64,000 nt of DNA. It comes from Metridium senile (lineage: Eukaryota > Cnidaria > Anthozoa > Actiniaria > Metridiidae). The stretch covers positions 23,384,705-23,448,704 of the forward strand of contig OX459097.1 of the NCBI GenBank assembly GCA_949775045.1. The letters run 5' to 3'. Below the pieces are notes generated by a model. It saw only the letters and a list, made by a program, of their open reading frames with translations. It had not been told where the DNA came from and searched no databases. Position 1 is the stretch's first letter. Each line of letters starts with the position of its first letter. Both the position numbers and the translations under genes were made by a program. Positions 21,431-31,872 of this stretch are shown in pieces.

Positions 21431-21734
21431 GAAATGATTATTGATAGTTTTGATAAAAATTCAAATAAGAGAAATTATAAGTTTTTGTATATTTTGTATA
21501 TTAACAAAATAACATTATAAGCTAATAAAAAAAAGTAAAATAATGAAATTTGTGATATTTAATAATTGTACTAAAAACTAAATACATGTGGATTTATAAA
21601 CTGAACGGATTGTGCAAAATGATATATCAAAATGATATATCAATCAAAAAATAAACTAATAAATAAGTGAATGGACAAACGAATGAACGAATCATTAAAT
21701 TTATTATAAGAAATGGATAAATAAATGAATAACA

Positions 21735-21840
21735 TAGTCCCTTTCACAGGTCTCTGCGCCATCTTGAAAGGTAGCTGGGCCTTTGCGTTGAAGTGAGACG
21801 AACGTTGAGCTTGTTGAGACCTTTAACCACCTTACCATAG
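21735..21840. mobile_element. Partial copy of the 63450-63732 MITE
   Basis: The segment TCTGCGCCATCTTGAAAGGT through AACGTTGAGCTTG matches the arm of the inverted-repeat element near the right end of the window. Only one arm is present here. Confidence 0.6.
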
Positions 21841-22004
21841 ACCGAATCGAAATATGGAGTACTCTTATTGTTCTTGATTGTCTAGCCTCGTGTTTAGTTG
21901 GAAAACAATAAAGTTTTCACATGTATATATGCGAGGCTGGGCAGTCGAGAAGAATTGTTATTTAAATTGGCCGCCATATTTCGGTGCATGCTCAATTTAA
22001 TAAA

Positions 22005-22265
22005 AGCGTAAATACCCACTCACATGGTAAAAGATATCAAAATGATTTGATTTGAGTGTTAGAATTCATTCGCAGGCAGTCGTATTACGAGAAAACAAAT
22101 AAAACAAAACGCTCAACGATTTAGTAAGAGCGTAAATACCGACTCACATCGTAAACGATATCAAAATGATTTGATTTGAGTGTAATAATTCATGCGCAGT
22201 CAGTCGTATTACTAAAAAACAATAATAAAAAAACGCTAAACGATTTAGTAAGAGCGTAAATACTA
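22005..22265 (+). repeat. 124-bp tandem repeat, two copies plus start of a third
   Basis: Copies start at about 22005, 22129 and 22253 with AGCGTAAATAC and share GATATCAAAATGATTTGATT. The third copy is cut after 14 bases. Confidence 0.8.
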
Positions 22266-22388
22266 TCAAAGTGAGTTTTTTCCTAAAGTGATATTTAGTT
22301 TTCTTAAAATTTTAAGCAGGGTCATGTTGACTGCTGGTGGTCACGTGACCTTCAAGTTACAAAAACAGCAATTTCAAAATGGGCTGGT

Positions 22389-22443
22389 GGATTGGATGTG
22401 GATTGGATGTGGATTGGATGTGGATTGGATGTGGATTGGATGT
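22389..22443 (+). repeat. 11-bp minisatellite, five copies
   Basis: Five perfect copies of GGATTGGATGT. The Asp/Trp/Ile-rich frames over it are a by-product. Confidence 0.9.
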
Positions 22444-22824
22444 GTGGGTTTCCTGTGTCTTTCCGTTGTGATGACAAATACAATGGCGACAAGATGGCGT
22501 CAAATGGCGTAGAATGGCATAAGAAGATCAGTTGGTCTCTTTTTTCTGATGCCAACTCACCCACCTCCTCCCCTATTCTGACCTCCTCACTTCTTGTTGT
22601 CATTGGCGGGTTTTTTTGCCCACACCTTCTAGTATATATATATAGATATACTTTGTATTGTAAGAAGAACCGTTAATTAAATTAAATTAAATTAAATTAG
22701 TACTATAATGTATGTAATTACTATATTACATAACTTGGTATTTTATTTAACTAGACGCCCTGATGGTGCATGCACTCGTGCCCTAGATGCAAGGTGATGA
22801 GCGTAGGACAGCTGGAACTAGTTT

Positions 22825-23001
22825 ATGAATTTGAATGGCAGAAATGCATTTAAGACAGTTGTCACTGAAAGCACACAATTTGTGTACAATGTTAAGAAGT
22901 TGCTGATCAAGTTAAAAGAATATGAATATGAAACTAGTGCTACTGGAGTAAATGGATTCTCAGCTGCAGAAGGGATGAAATACTATTTCATTTGTAAGTG
23001 A
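22825..23001 (+). CDS. Unrecognised 58-codon open frame, possible exon
   Basis: The plus strand reads MNLNGRNAFKTVVTESTQFV and continues with a charged, helix-like stretch to GFSAAEGMKYYFICK, then TGA. The composition is protein-like rather than repeat-like. A donor-like T|GTAAGTG sits just before the stop, and a possible acceptor (AATGGCAG) near the start, so it may be one exon of a gene fragment. It has no copy in other units and I do not recognise the product. Confidence 0.3.
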   Translation: MNLNGRNAFKTVVTESTQFVYNVKKLLIKLKEYEYETSATGVNGFSAAEGMKYYFICK

Positions 23002-24120
23002 TCGAGACCTGCGCTACACTTCCCAGTATGATTTTACTGTCACTTGCAACCTTATTTTTTTTCTTTTCGGGTTCCATATTTGAATACATCCAGTCCAGTT
23101 TTATTGTTAATTTGCATCTTTTGTTTGTTTAATTTAAATTTCCTTAGAGTATTGTCTTTCCTTATCACTGGAGATACTGAGAACAAGAAAGAGAATAAAG
23201 TACACTGATTTTGCATCACATTGGGAGCTTTGTTCTTTTATATCAGAATATGTTTTGATAAGACAGTTGCAATCAGTAATGTTGTAAGTTGTTTTATTTT
23301 GTTGAATAATACAGTTTATAGAATAACCAAAGAAACAAATCATGAAACCGGTTGTTTTGATATTAATATTTTCTATAATGCACTTCTTGAGGAATGTTTT
23401 ACTTGAAGAACTACTTGATGTTCAGTAAATTAGCTAGATTTATGTGCATTCTAGGTCAATAATGGTATCATATATCTTTAAAACATCTTGTAATTAACCG
23501 GCATCATTTTGTACAAAACCATTACAAATATTGTACAGCTTAGCATGATCATCGATTGCATCTAATGTTACATAATTCCAATATCCACTGGATTTTATAA
23601 CAAAGAAACAAATTGCATATGCTGCAATAAGAAAATATGGTTTACTCCCAGCAATATAATTCAAGTGAGAGTTTATGTTATCACTGCAACCATCAGATTA
23701 ATTTATAAATGTTAAAGAATTAATTATCCAAAAAGTTGAAACATAATGTTCTTCATCCACATGACCAATATTTATTGTAGTATAATTAATTTCTGTATAT
23801 AGAGGACTAATCAAATTAAATGGTGCAAAGCCCTCATTTGATCACCTGCACCACCAAATTCTAACAATTATAAAACCTCGTTCAGCTAATCTAGACTGCA
23901 ATAATACCACTGGGGGAATTCTTGAACAGTTATGTTTTTAACATAGCCATATTTTTGCCAACATTGGTGTATTTGTTGTCCCTTGCGCACAGAGGTAAGC
24001 ACATATTTAACCCTCTTTTGTTCTCATATTGCTTTAAAAATTTAGAATTTTTAAGGCATAAAGATTCATATAACCACTCCAAAACATGCTTGAGAACCAG
24101 ATCATATTTATAATAAAATC
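23002..24120. other. Non-coding gap before U5 3' end
   Basis: AT-rich unique sequence. Short frames (23221-23406, 23922-24113) show no conserved features. No gene or element ends are recognised. Confidence 0.4.
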
Positions 24121-24200
24121 ATAAAATACTGATACAAATTAAATATCAAACAACTGTTATACCCTTGTCATTCAAGTTTTTTCTTCCAATATGCAGTGTT

Positions 24201-25589
24201 CTAATGTAACGTAAGATGTTTCTTTAAACTACATTTATCCCCAAACTTTTTCTTACAAAAAGAACATTCAAAAGGTTTCTCTCCAGTGTGTATTCTAAGA
24301 TGCGTGTTTAACTCACCCTTATGTGCAAACTTTTTCTTACAAAAAGAACATTCAAAAGGTTTCTCTCCAGTGTGTATTCTAAGATGCGTGTTTAAGTGAC
24401 TCTTTCGTGCAAACTTCTTCTTGCAATTAGAACATTCAAAGGGTTTCTCTCCTGTGTGTATTCTAAGATGCATCTTTAAGTCTCTCTTTCGTGAAAACTT
24501 ACTCTCACAATAAGAACATTCAAAGGGTTTCTCTCCAGTATGTGTTCTAAGATGTTTTTTTAAGTCACCATTTCGTGCAAACTTATTCTCACAAAAAGAA
24601 CATTCAAAGGGTTTCTCACCAGTGTGTATTCTAAGATGCATGTTTAAACAACTTTTTTGTGTAAACTTTTTCTTACAAACAGAACATTCAAAGGGTTTCT
24701 CTCCAGTATGTGTTCTGAGATGCAGATTCAAACTACATTTCTCTGTAAACTTCTTCTCACAAAAAGAACATTCAAAGGGTTTCTCTCCAGTGTGTATTCT
24801 AAGATGCTTCTTTAAATTACCGTTTAGTGCAAACTTCTTCTTACAATAAGAACATTCAAAGGGTTTCTCTCCAGTATGTATTCTGAGATGTCGAGTGAGT
24901 TTTGATTTGCATTTAAATTGTTTTACACAATAAGAACATTTGAAGGACTTCTCACTATGCTTGGAACTACATCCTTCTCTTTCATCAAGCTGCCTCTTTT
25001 CAAAATTATCATCACCAGCAGAGTCATCCTTTGCTTCATTCTCCTTCTCAACTAAGTTATTTCCAGGGGGAAACTCTGGCTCCTCTAGAACTCTCAACAT
25101 TGTGCTAATTTCATCCATATCTTGGCTTTGTTCTTGTTCATCTACCAAGTTATTCTCTGGTTCATTATCTAAGTCATGTTCGCCATTAACTGAAACACCT
25201 GGCTGTGGTTGAGGTAATGTTTCTGGATCATGTTCATTATCTAAGTCATGTTCACCATCAACTGAAACACCCAGCTGTGGTTGAGGTAATGTTTCTGGAT
25301 CATGTTCATTATCTAACTCATGTTCACCATCAACTGAAACACCTGGCTGTGGTTGAGGTAATGTTTCTGGATCATGCTCATTATCTAAGTCATGTTCACC
25401 ATCAACTGAAACACCTGGCTGTGGTTGAGGTAGTGTTTCTGAAATGTTGGAATCATAATGTGGATCTGTATTGATGTACATAGAAGTACAGCCATTGTTA
25501 CAGCCATAATCATCTGTCTGTGTAGCAATACTGTGTGATATTTTGTATTCAACTGGTTGACCATACATGATACTGTCTTCTGATGAACC
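24201..25589 (-). CDS. U5 WW-C2H2 protein, nine-finger exon
   Basis: 462 codons plus stop in phase 0; with the WW exon at 29159-29260 the product is about 496 residues, the longest in the window. After the TQT segment there are four acidic ETLPQPQPGVSVDGEHDLD repeats, an acidic hinge, and nine canonical C2H2 fingers. Predicted helix positions differ from finger to finger while the backbone (FECS-C-KKF) and TGEKPF linkers are nearly fixed, as expected for selection on DNA contacts. Two fingers carry an extra Cys in the helix (KCSL, KSCL). Confidence 0.92.
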   Translation of the reverse strand, partial: GSSEDSIMYGQPVEYKISHSIATQTDDYGCNNGCTSMYINTDPHYDSNISETLPQPQPGVSVDGEHDLDNEHDPETLPQPQPGVSVDGEHELDNEHDPETLPQPQLGVSVDGEHDLDNEHDPETLPQPQPGVSVNGEHDLDNEPENNLVDEQEQSQDMDEISTMLRVLEEPEFPPGNNLVEKENEAKDDSAGDDNFEKRQLDEREGCSSKHSEKSFKCSYCVKQFKCKSKLTRHLRIHTGEKPFECSYCKKKFALNGNLKKHLRIHTGEKPFECSFCEKKFTEKCSLNLHLRTHTGEKPFECSVCKKKFTQKSCLNMHLRIHTGEKPFECSFCENKFARNGDLKKHLRTHTGEKPFECSYCESKFSRKRDLKMHLRIHTGEKPFECSNCKKKFARKSHLNTHLRIHTGEKPFECSFCKKKFAHKGELNTHLRIHTGEKPFECSFCKKKFGDKCSLKKHLTLH

Positions 25590-25627
25590 CTGAAATCATG
25601 TCATACAAGCAATGTCAGTAGCATCAT

Positions 25628-25990
25628 TACAATGATGATGATGATCTCTATTGTTAACAAAACAACTCTAAATTAGGATAATGATGATGATATGTGGTGG
25701 TAATGAAAATGATGGTGATGATGATTATGATAATGATTGCGATGATGATGGTGATGATGATTATGACAATGATAATGATGGTGATGATGATAATGATTGC
25801 GATAGTGAAGATGATGGTGATGATGATGGTGATGATGATAATGATGGTGATGATGATCATAATGATGGTGATGATCATAATGATGGTGTTGATGATAATG
25901 ATAATGATGGTTATGATGATAATGATGGTGATGATAAATTAATAATGATGATGATGATGGTGATGATGGTGATGATGATGATGTTGAGGA
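25628..25990. repeat. GAT-rich microsatellite in U5 intron
   Basis: About 350 bases of GAT/AAT/GGT trinucleotides upstream of the U5 acceptor, with open frames on both strands that are artefacts. Confidence 0.9.
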
Positions 25991-26039
25991 ATCTAATTAT
26001 GAAATTATGAAATTAAATTGCAGTTCTTAGCCAAACAAA

Positions 26040-26436
26040 TTGAAGATAGCAAGTAAAATATTTATTTATCATTACCAACATCACAAATAATGATTATGAA
26101 TACAATTATAACAATAATCATTGACAGTGATTGGCATAACCATTATCATTATTGAGAACACAAACCTGGTATGTTCATATTTCATTCAGCAGTTCATGTT
26201 AGTTATGAATAACCGCGAGCTTACAGCAAACTCTTGATGAGTGTTCGACCCAGTCATGCATAAATAATATCAACTACTGAATGAAAGGAGAGTGTTCCAC
26301 AAATATGTCAACTACTTTGAACTCTAAATGTAAAACTAGCAAGTAAACTAGTATAGGCTGCGTCGGTGTTTGATATAAACGGTAGGTAATAGAATGAAAT
26401 TTGTAACACCGTAAAAAATGTTGACTTGACTTAAAT
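26040..26436. repeat. Shared intron block of U5-U8
   Basis: Sequence from AAGATAGCAAGTAAAATATT to AACTAGTATAGGCTGCGTCG recurs at 33450-33750 plus 34570-34700, 41190-41570 and 51400-51790. Introns of U5-U8 are thus paralogous over their length, marking this subgroup as the most recent duplicates. Confidence 0.7.
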
Positions 26437-26439
26437 TAA

Positions 26440-28475
26440 GGTGGATCACTATAGTTTTCGGAAAGCCACACAAGGCCGTTTTAAACGTCGTTTTGACAAA
26501 CTTCCCAATTTTCGATTGACCTGAAACTTTTACAGATTATCAGTCTTAGACTGCAATTTAAAACAATATACTTTGTTTTTAGATTTGTATTTTAATAGCA
26601 GCGATATACAGGAAAAACGGAAATCAGTTGCGCTTGAATTGTAGACGAACGCGATGAGATCTCGAAAAGCGGCTACCACCACAGTAAATTACAACACTAG
26701 GCACCCAAAATATCAAAGAATTAAAGAAATCTATATGTTTGATTTCGAGAAAATTACAGATATATTTTGTACTTTGTAGTTTTGAGTGTTAGAAGGAATC
26801 ACTCAGTGTGTGGCAATGTGACTTACAATAACTGAACAAATAGCTCTCAAAAACCGTCAAAACCTTCCTTGTACATATATGTCTTTAGTTACTAAGTTTG
26901 GGACAATAAATCGTTCACAGTATTGAGAAATATTTTTTTTCCTTAGAGATGTTAGAGCTTGACTTCAAGCAAAAACACATCACTGTTGCGCTTTTCTAGA
27001 AATATTCAAAACAGCCATTTACATTTTTCTGTAAAATTCACAAACTCTTCTCCAAAGTACTAGAAATGCTATACTGAAGTTTCATAATAATTAAGGCATT
27101 TAAACGTGGTAAAAAAATTAAACTTGGATATCTTAACGAAGTCGACTCATTCGGATGTTCACGGCCGCTAATGATGCAAATCTGCGTTACATGCTGGAGT
27201 CACGATGCAATACACCGTGACGGTTTTGTTTGAGTTATTACTTCCGGCGATAAAAGAAGGAGCCAGGGAAGGGAGGGGAGGGCTGAAGCTGAGTTGGTTT
27301 ACCCTCATAGAAATAAATGGAAAAAAGCAACGACTTAAGATGATTAATTTTGTTTTTAATGCTTCTTTCTTCTTAAGATATTTAAATTACGTGGCAATCA
27401 AAAAAACTAATCTTCAGTTAATTTGTACAATGCTTGTACTAAATCCACAAAACATATAGCACTTTATGATAATAAATTTCGCTAATTTCTTCATTCCATT
27501 GTTCTTTTGTTAGTTGTGACTTTTTATTCGCAGGTATTTTGAGAGAAAAACTAATTTGCAATTCATTTCACAAATTCAACTGGCACAAAGGAATGTATCA
27601 CTACATGCAGTCAGATGTAATCAAAAGAACAATGGAATGAAGCAATTAGCGAAATTTATTTTTATCGCCGGAAGTAATAACTCAACCAAAACCGTCACGG
27701 TGTATTGCGTCGTGACTCCAGAATGTAACGCAGATTTGCATCATTAGAGGCCGTGAACAGCCGAACGAGTCGGCTTCGTTAAGATATCCAAGTTTAATTT
27801 TTTTTACCACGTTTAAATGACTGAATTGAAATGAAGCTTCAGGATAGCATTTCTAGTACTTTGGAGAAGAGTTTGTGAATTTTACAGAAAAATGTAAACG
27901 ACAGTTTTGAATATTTCTAGAAAAGCGCAACAGTGATGTGTTTTCGCTTGAAGTCAAGCTCTAACATCTCTAAAAAAAAAATAATTTCTCAATGCTGTGA
28001 ACGATTTATTGTCCCAAACTTAGTAACTAAAGACATATATGTACAGGGAAGGTTTTGATGGTTTTTGAGCGCTCTTTGTTCAGTTATTGTAAGTCACATT
28101 GCCACACATTGAGTGATTCCTTCTAACACTCAAAACTACAAAGTACAAAATATATCTGTAATTTTCTCGAAATCAAACATACAGATTTCTTTAATTCTTT
28201 GATATTTTGGGTGCCTAGTGTTGTAATTTACTGTGGTGGTAGCCGCTTTTCGAGATCTCATCGCGTTCGTCTACAATTCAAGCGCAACTGATTTCCGTTT
28301 TTCCTGTATATCGCTGCTATTAAAATACAAATCTAAAAACAAAGTATATTGTTTTAAATTTCAGTCTAAGACTGATAATCTGTAAAAGTTTCAGGTCAAT
28401 CGAAAATTGGGAAGTTTGTCAAAACGACGTTTATAACGGCCTGGTGTGGCTTTTCAAAAACTATAGTGATCCACC
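26440..28475. mobile_element. 2,036-bp foldback transposon with TTAA target duplication
   Basis: Ends GGTGGATCACTATAG and its complement are followed by inverted arms of about 850 bp each (right arm about 27621-28475). Flanking TTAA is at 26436-26439 and 28476-28479. The empty site ACTTAAATTAAATGG is present in U8 (51797-51811) and closely in U6 (34675-34690). The left arm carries an extra segment of about 218 bp (27253-27470) missing from the right arm. TTAA fits piggyBac-type and a few other superfamilies. No transposase frame is seen, so it is non-autonomous. Confidence 0.9.
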
Positions 28476-28479
28476 TTAA

Positions 28480-29150
28480 ATGGAAACTTGCTAGTAAACT
28501 AGTATAGGCTGTGTCGGTGTTTGATATAAATGATAGGTTATAGAAAACAAATTCTGTAACACTATAAAAAAGTGTTGACTTAACTTTACTTAAATGCACA
28601 CTAGTTAGTAGACTAGTCTAGGCTGCGATAGATATCAGAATGGAATTTGTAACACCCTAAAAAAAGGTAGATTTAACTTTACTGACATTTCAAGCTTTAA
28701 ACCTTTGTTGCAAAAATGGGGGCTAAAGGAAGGGCTAAAACTCAAAACGTCAGTAAAGTTAAGTCAACATTTTTTACAGTTTTACAAATTTCATTATATT
28801 ACCTACTTTGAGCTCTGTTAAGTTGCTACTTTTTACAGAATGTCAACAAACTATATATTTTCTGAAAGGATATCTCACAAGGATTACATATATTATTGTG
28901 TTCTTATCTTTCATCTTTTAATTTTTGATAAAAAGAGTCATATAAAAAATTGGATAAAAATATATTTTCAATATGATTCCTAAGTGCCAATTGGACATTA
29001 TTAATTTGATAATTATGTAGTAATCGTAATGTTAAAAATATTGAACTGAATTTCTCTTATTAAATGACAAAAACACAGACAAACTGATATTCAGGGTTCA
29101 TTATTTATAAAAACACTGACAACAGTGTCCAAGGAGATACAGTATTCCTT
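28480..29150. repeat. Remainder of U5 intron, repeated block
   Basis: Closely matches 34685-35350 (U6) and 53275-53795 (U8), and in part 41860-42245 and 42560-42690 (U7). It contains the direct words GTCAGTAAAGTTAAGTCAAC. No gene is seen. Confidence 0.7.
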
Positions 29151-29158
29151 CAACTTAC

Positions 29159-29260
29159 ATTGTTAAATCCTGGCGGCCATTTGTGTACTCCTGTTACCTT
29201 GTTGTAGATAAATATGGTCTGTCCTGACTTACACTTGTAATCTATCCAGTCTGATTCCAT
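29159..29260 (-). CDS. U5 WW-domain exon with shifted acceptor
   Basis: An 11-base deletion relative to U6 removed the usual CTACAG|TTATTTGAC junction. The remaining sequence CTACAAG places an AG directly before the ATG, so the exon would start with its own start codon (29260). The 34 coded residues are intact, with the WW landmarks and the GTAAGT donor. If the new AG is not used, this unit would lack a WW exon. Confidence 0.6.
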
Positions 29261-29445
29261 CTTGTAGAATTGAATACATTAGTCATTTTAATACGATCGA
29301 TCAAGATTGGCATTAATTATCTCGATGGTCGCTTGAATGAAGCCAAAATCAACTGTAATGGCCTGCAATTCTTCTCTACAATTGTCTACTATGGCCTAGA
29401 GACGATAATAATAGATGTTTAAACGGAATTCAGAGAGTAAATTAC

Positions 29446-29577
29446 CTGAATACTTCGAAGAAACGAGGACAATTCGGTGTTTACTAAACCCTCGTGTTTA
29501 CCAACCTCGTCGCCAGTCTCTCCCGCATCGTATTTGTAACAGGCGTTGCTAGCGGACTGACTTGCAAGGGAACCCAA
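29446..29577 (-). promoter_or_regulatory. U5 5' exon and promoter-proximal motif
   Basis: Conserved donor GTAATTTACTC; upstream TTGGGTTCCCTTG near 29563-29577. In this unit a longer minus-strand frame passes through the exon (SNACYKYDAGETGDEVGKHE), but U3, U6 and U8 have a stop in the same place. Confidence 0.4.
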
Positions 29578-29584
29578 ATTCATT

Positions 29585-29700
29585 ATCTGATTCGAATAGA
29601 ATAGAAATAAAATAGAATAGAATAGAATGGAATAGAATAGAATAGAATAGAATAGAATAGAATAGAATAGAATAGAATACAACTGAGTAGAATGGAATAG
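29585..29700. repeat. AGAAT pentanucleotide array, U5
   Basis: Tandem GAATA units directly upstream of the U5 motif. It is followed without spacer, apart from a short GGAATG-rich bridge, by a different pentanucleotide array. Confidence 0.9.
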
Positions 29701-29727
29701 AATATAATGGAAAGGAATGAATGGAAT

Positions 29728-29966
29728 GGAAGAGAAGAGAAGAGAAGAGAAGAAAAGAAAAGAGAAGAGAAGAGAAGAGAAGAGAAGAGAAGAGAAGAGA
29801 AGAGAAGAGAAGAGAAGAGAAGAGAAGAGAAGAGAAGAGAAGAGAAGAGAAGAGAAGAGAAGAGAAGAGAAGAGAAGAGAAGAGAAGAGAAGAGAAGAGA
29901 AGAGAAGAGAAGAGAAGAGAAGAGAAGAGAAGAGAAGAGAAGAGAAGAGAAGAGAAGAGAAGAGAG
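29728..29966. repeat. AGAGA pentanucleotide array, U5
   Basis: About 47 nearly perfect GAAGA units, purine-only on the plus strand. All frames stay open through it and none is a gene. Homologous, shorter arrays sit at 36203-36338 and 54495-54549. Confidence 0.95.
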
Positions 29967-31330
29967 AATACGTGCGACATGCATATTTGCTCTATTGTGA
30001 TGAGAGTCTTTACAAAATACAGACAGCAAATACCTATTTGGTCTCACAAAATGAATAACACCCGTACCATGACTGCATTTCCTACCGACGATACATTTCA
30101 CGACCACTTAAGCAAACTCTGCTCATATATATACACTTCATTTTGTCATCATGTTCTATTTACAATCCTTCTGAAAATTAACTATCTTTATTACCCGATA
30201 CTTTTATAATTACCGCTGAGTCTGACACCCCGCAGGGCTTTATCATAAACAACAATATATTTATAAAGTAACTATTAAAAATCAGCCATTCTTATTGATT
30301 GAGGCGAGTGCTGTATGAGAGCACAAGGCAAGCGTGTTTGAAAAATACAAAACTTGCTTTCTGTACTGTATTGTCAGAACACTCGAGAAGAAATGTCGAC
30401 ATTCTTTGCAGGCTTCAAAGTGTGGACTATAGCTTTGATTGCGACAACGGGTTTTTGTATATTGAGCGTAAGAACGTTAATTAAGTTGTTTTCAAAGGAA
30501 GAAGAAAGCGAGTCTAATATTTTTGTCGGCTGTCAACCAGTGTCAATGCCAACAAACATTGAACAGTACGTCTATCGAGTTGGTTGAATAGCGAGAGCGG
30601 GATAGAGTGAGAAGTACGAAGTATCTAAATAAAAAAAAACTCACCTGAAACTTTGCAATTTAAACTTTAAATTATTAAAGTAGTTTGAAATGCGAAATGA
30701 TTATTGATAGTTTTGATAAAAAGTTAAATAAGAGAAATTATACGTTTTTGTGTATTAACAAAATAACATTATAAGCTAAGAAAAACGTATTTTTAATTTG
30801 CAAGTAATACTGTACAAACAAACTCACATTTTAAGGTTTTTCTTAAAGTAAACAAACAGTTTATCACCTTATGTAAAATGCTACATCTAAATATAACAGT
30901 ACAATATTTCATTACAATGTAAGCTGTGTTGCTGCAGTGTGTCCCTTGAGGTAGTTCAGTACCTTTGCTACTGTGCATTCTGCTCGCACAAATGTTGGAG
31001 AAAATATTTCAATATTTCGCATCACATCAAATTAAATGACATCACAAAATGATCACATGACGATCATGTCATATTAATGTCAAACTTTAATATGATGTAA
31101 TGTTACTCTAAACGAGCAAAGTGTTATTTATCAACTTTTCTGTTCTATTTTCATATACTATTTTTATAGTTGACTTTAATTGAACCTAACGATGATGTCA
31201 GTAACAACAAAACATAGTTCACTTGTAACGTTGATATTTATTATAAAATCTACAACACAATCACAAAATCTACAAATGAAATATCAAACAACTGTTATAC
31301 CCTTGTGATTCAAGTTTTTCTTACAGTATG
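29967..31330. other. Gap between U5 upstream arrays and U6 3' end
   Basis: 29967-30300 repeats at 36340-36680. 30385-30700 is a shortened copy of the dispersed block. 30790-31010 matches 1970-2180. 31180-31330 is the U6 3' UTR region with an AATAAA signal (31237-31242 on the plus strand as TTTATT). No gene is seen. Confidence 0.5.
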
Positions 31331-31337
31331 GAGTGTT

Positions 31338-31757
31338 CTAATGTAATGCAAGATGTCTCTTTAAACTAGATTTATGACTAAACTTCTTCTCACAATAAGA
31401 ACATTCAAAATGTTTCACTCCAGTGTGAGTTCTAAGATGTCTCATTAAGTCAGCCTTTTGTACAAACTTCTTCTCACAAAAAGAACATTCATTGTGCTTT
31501 TCTCCAGTGTGTATTCTAAGATGCTTCTTTAAATTACTGTTTAGTGCAAACACCTTCTCACAAAAAGAACATTCAAAGGGTTTCTCTCCAGTATGTATTC
31601 TAAGATGTGTGTTTAAGTGACTCTTACGTGCAAACTTCTTCTCACAATAAGAACATTCAAAAGGTTTCTCTCCAGTGTGAGTTCTAAGATGTCTCATTAA
31701 GTCAGCCTTTTGTACAAACTTCTTCTCACAAAAAGAACATTCATGTAATAATTTTCC
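31338..31757 (-). CDS. U6 linker-less five-finger exon
   Basis: The acceptor TTTCAG is at the family position and the exon reads GGA AAA TTA TTA CAT GAA TGT, in phase 0, straight into a C2H2 finger. The whole TQT segment, acidic repeats and hinge are absent. Five fingers follow; fingers 1 and 4 are identical from ECSFCEKKF to LMRHLRTH. With the WW exon at 35361-35474 the product would be about 173 residues: a WW domain fused almost directly to DNA-binding fingers. Preserved phase and stop-free frame suggest it is usable, though it may be a chance survivor of a deletion. Confidence 0.75.
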   Translation of the reverse strand, partial: GKLLHECSFCEKKFVQKADLMRHLRTHTGEKPFECSYCEKKFARKSHLNTHLRIHTGEKPFECSFCEKVFALNSNLKKHLRIHTGEKHNECSFCEKKFVQKADLMRHLRTHTGVKHFECSYCEKKFSHKSSLKRHLALH

Positions 31758-31872
31758 CTGAAATCATGTAATACAACCAATGTCAGTAGCATCATTACAA
31801 TGATGATGATGATCTCTATTGTCAACAACATAAACTCCACAGGCAATTTGTTAACTTTTGGGCTTCCTTTTT

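Noticed and set aside
22352..22603. 83-codon minus-strand frame with HPIHIQSTSNP repeats
   Set aside because: Translation of the 11-bp minisatellite.
29419..29682. N-terminal coding extension of U5 through the 5' exon
   Set aside because: U3, U6 and U8 have a stop codon in the same position and U1 has a frame-shifting base, so the 5' exon is more likely UTR.
29549..30209. Leu/Phe/Ser- or Arg/Glu-rich frames over the pentanucleotide arrays
   Set aside because: Pure repeat translation, repeated at 35758-36480 and 54149-54729 for the same reason.
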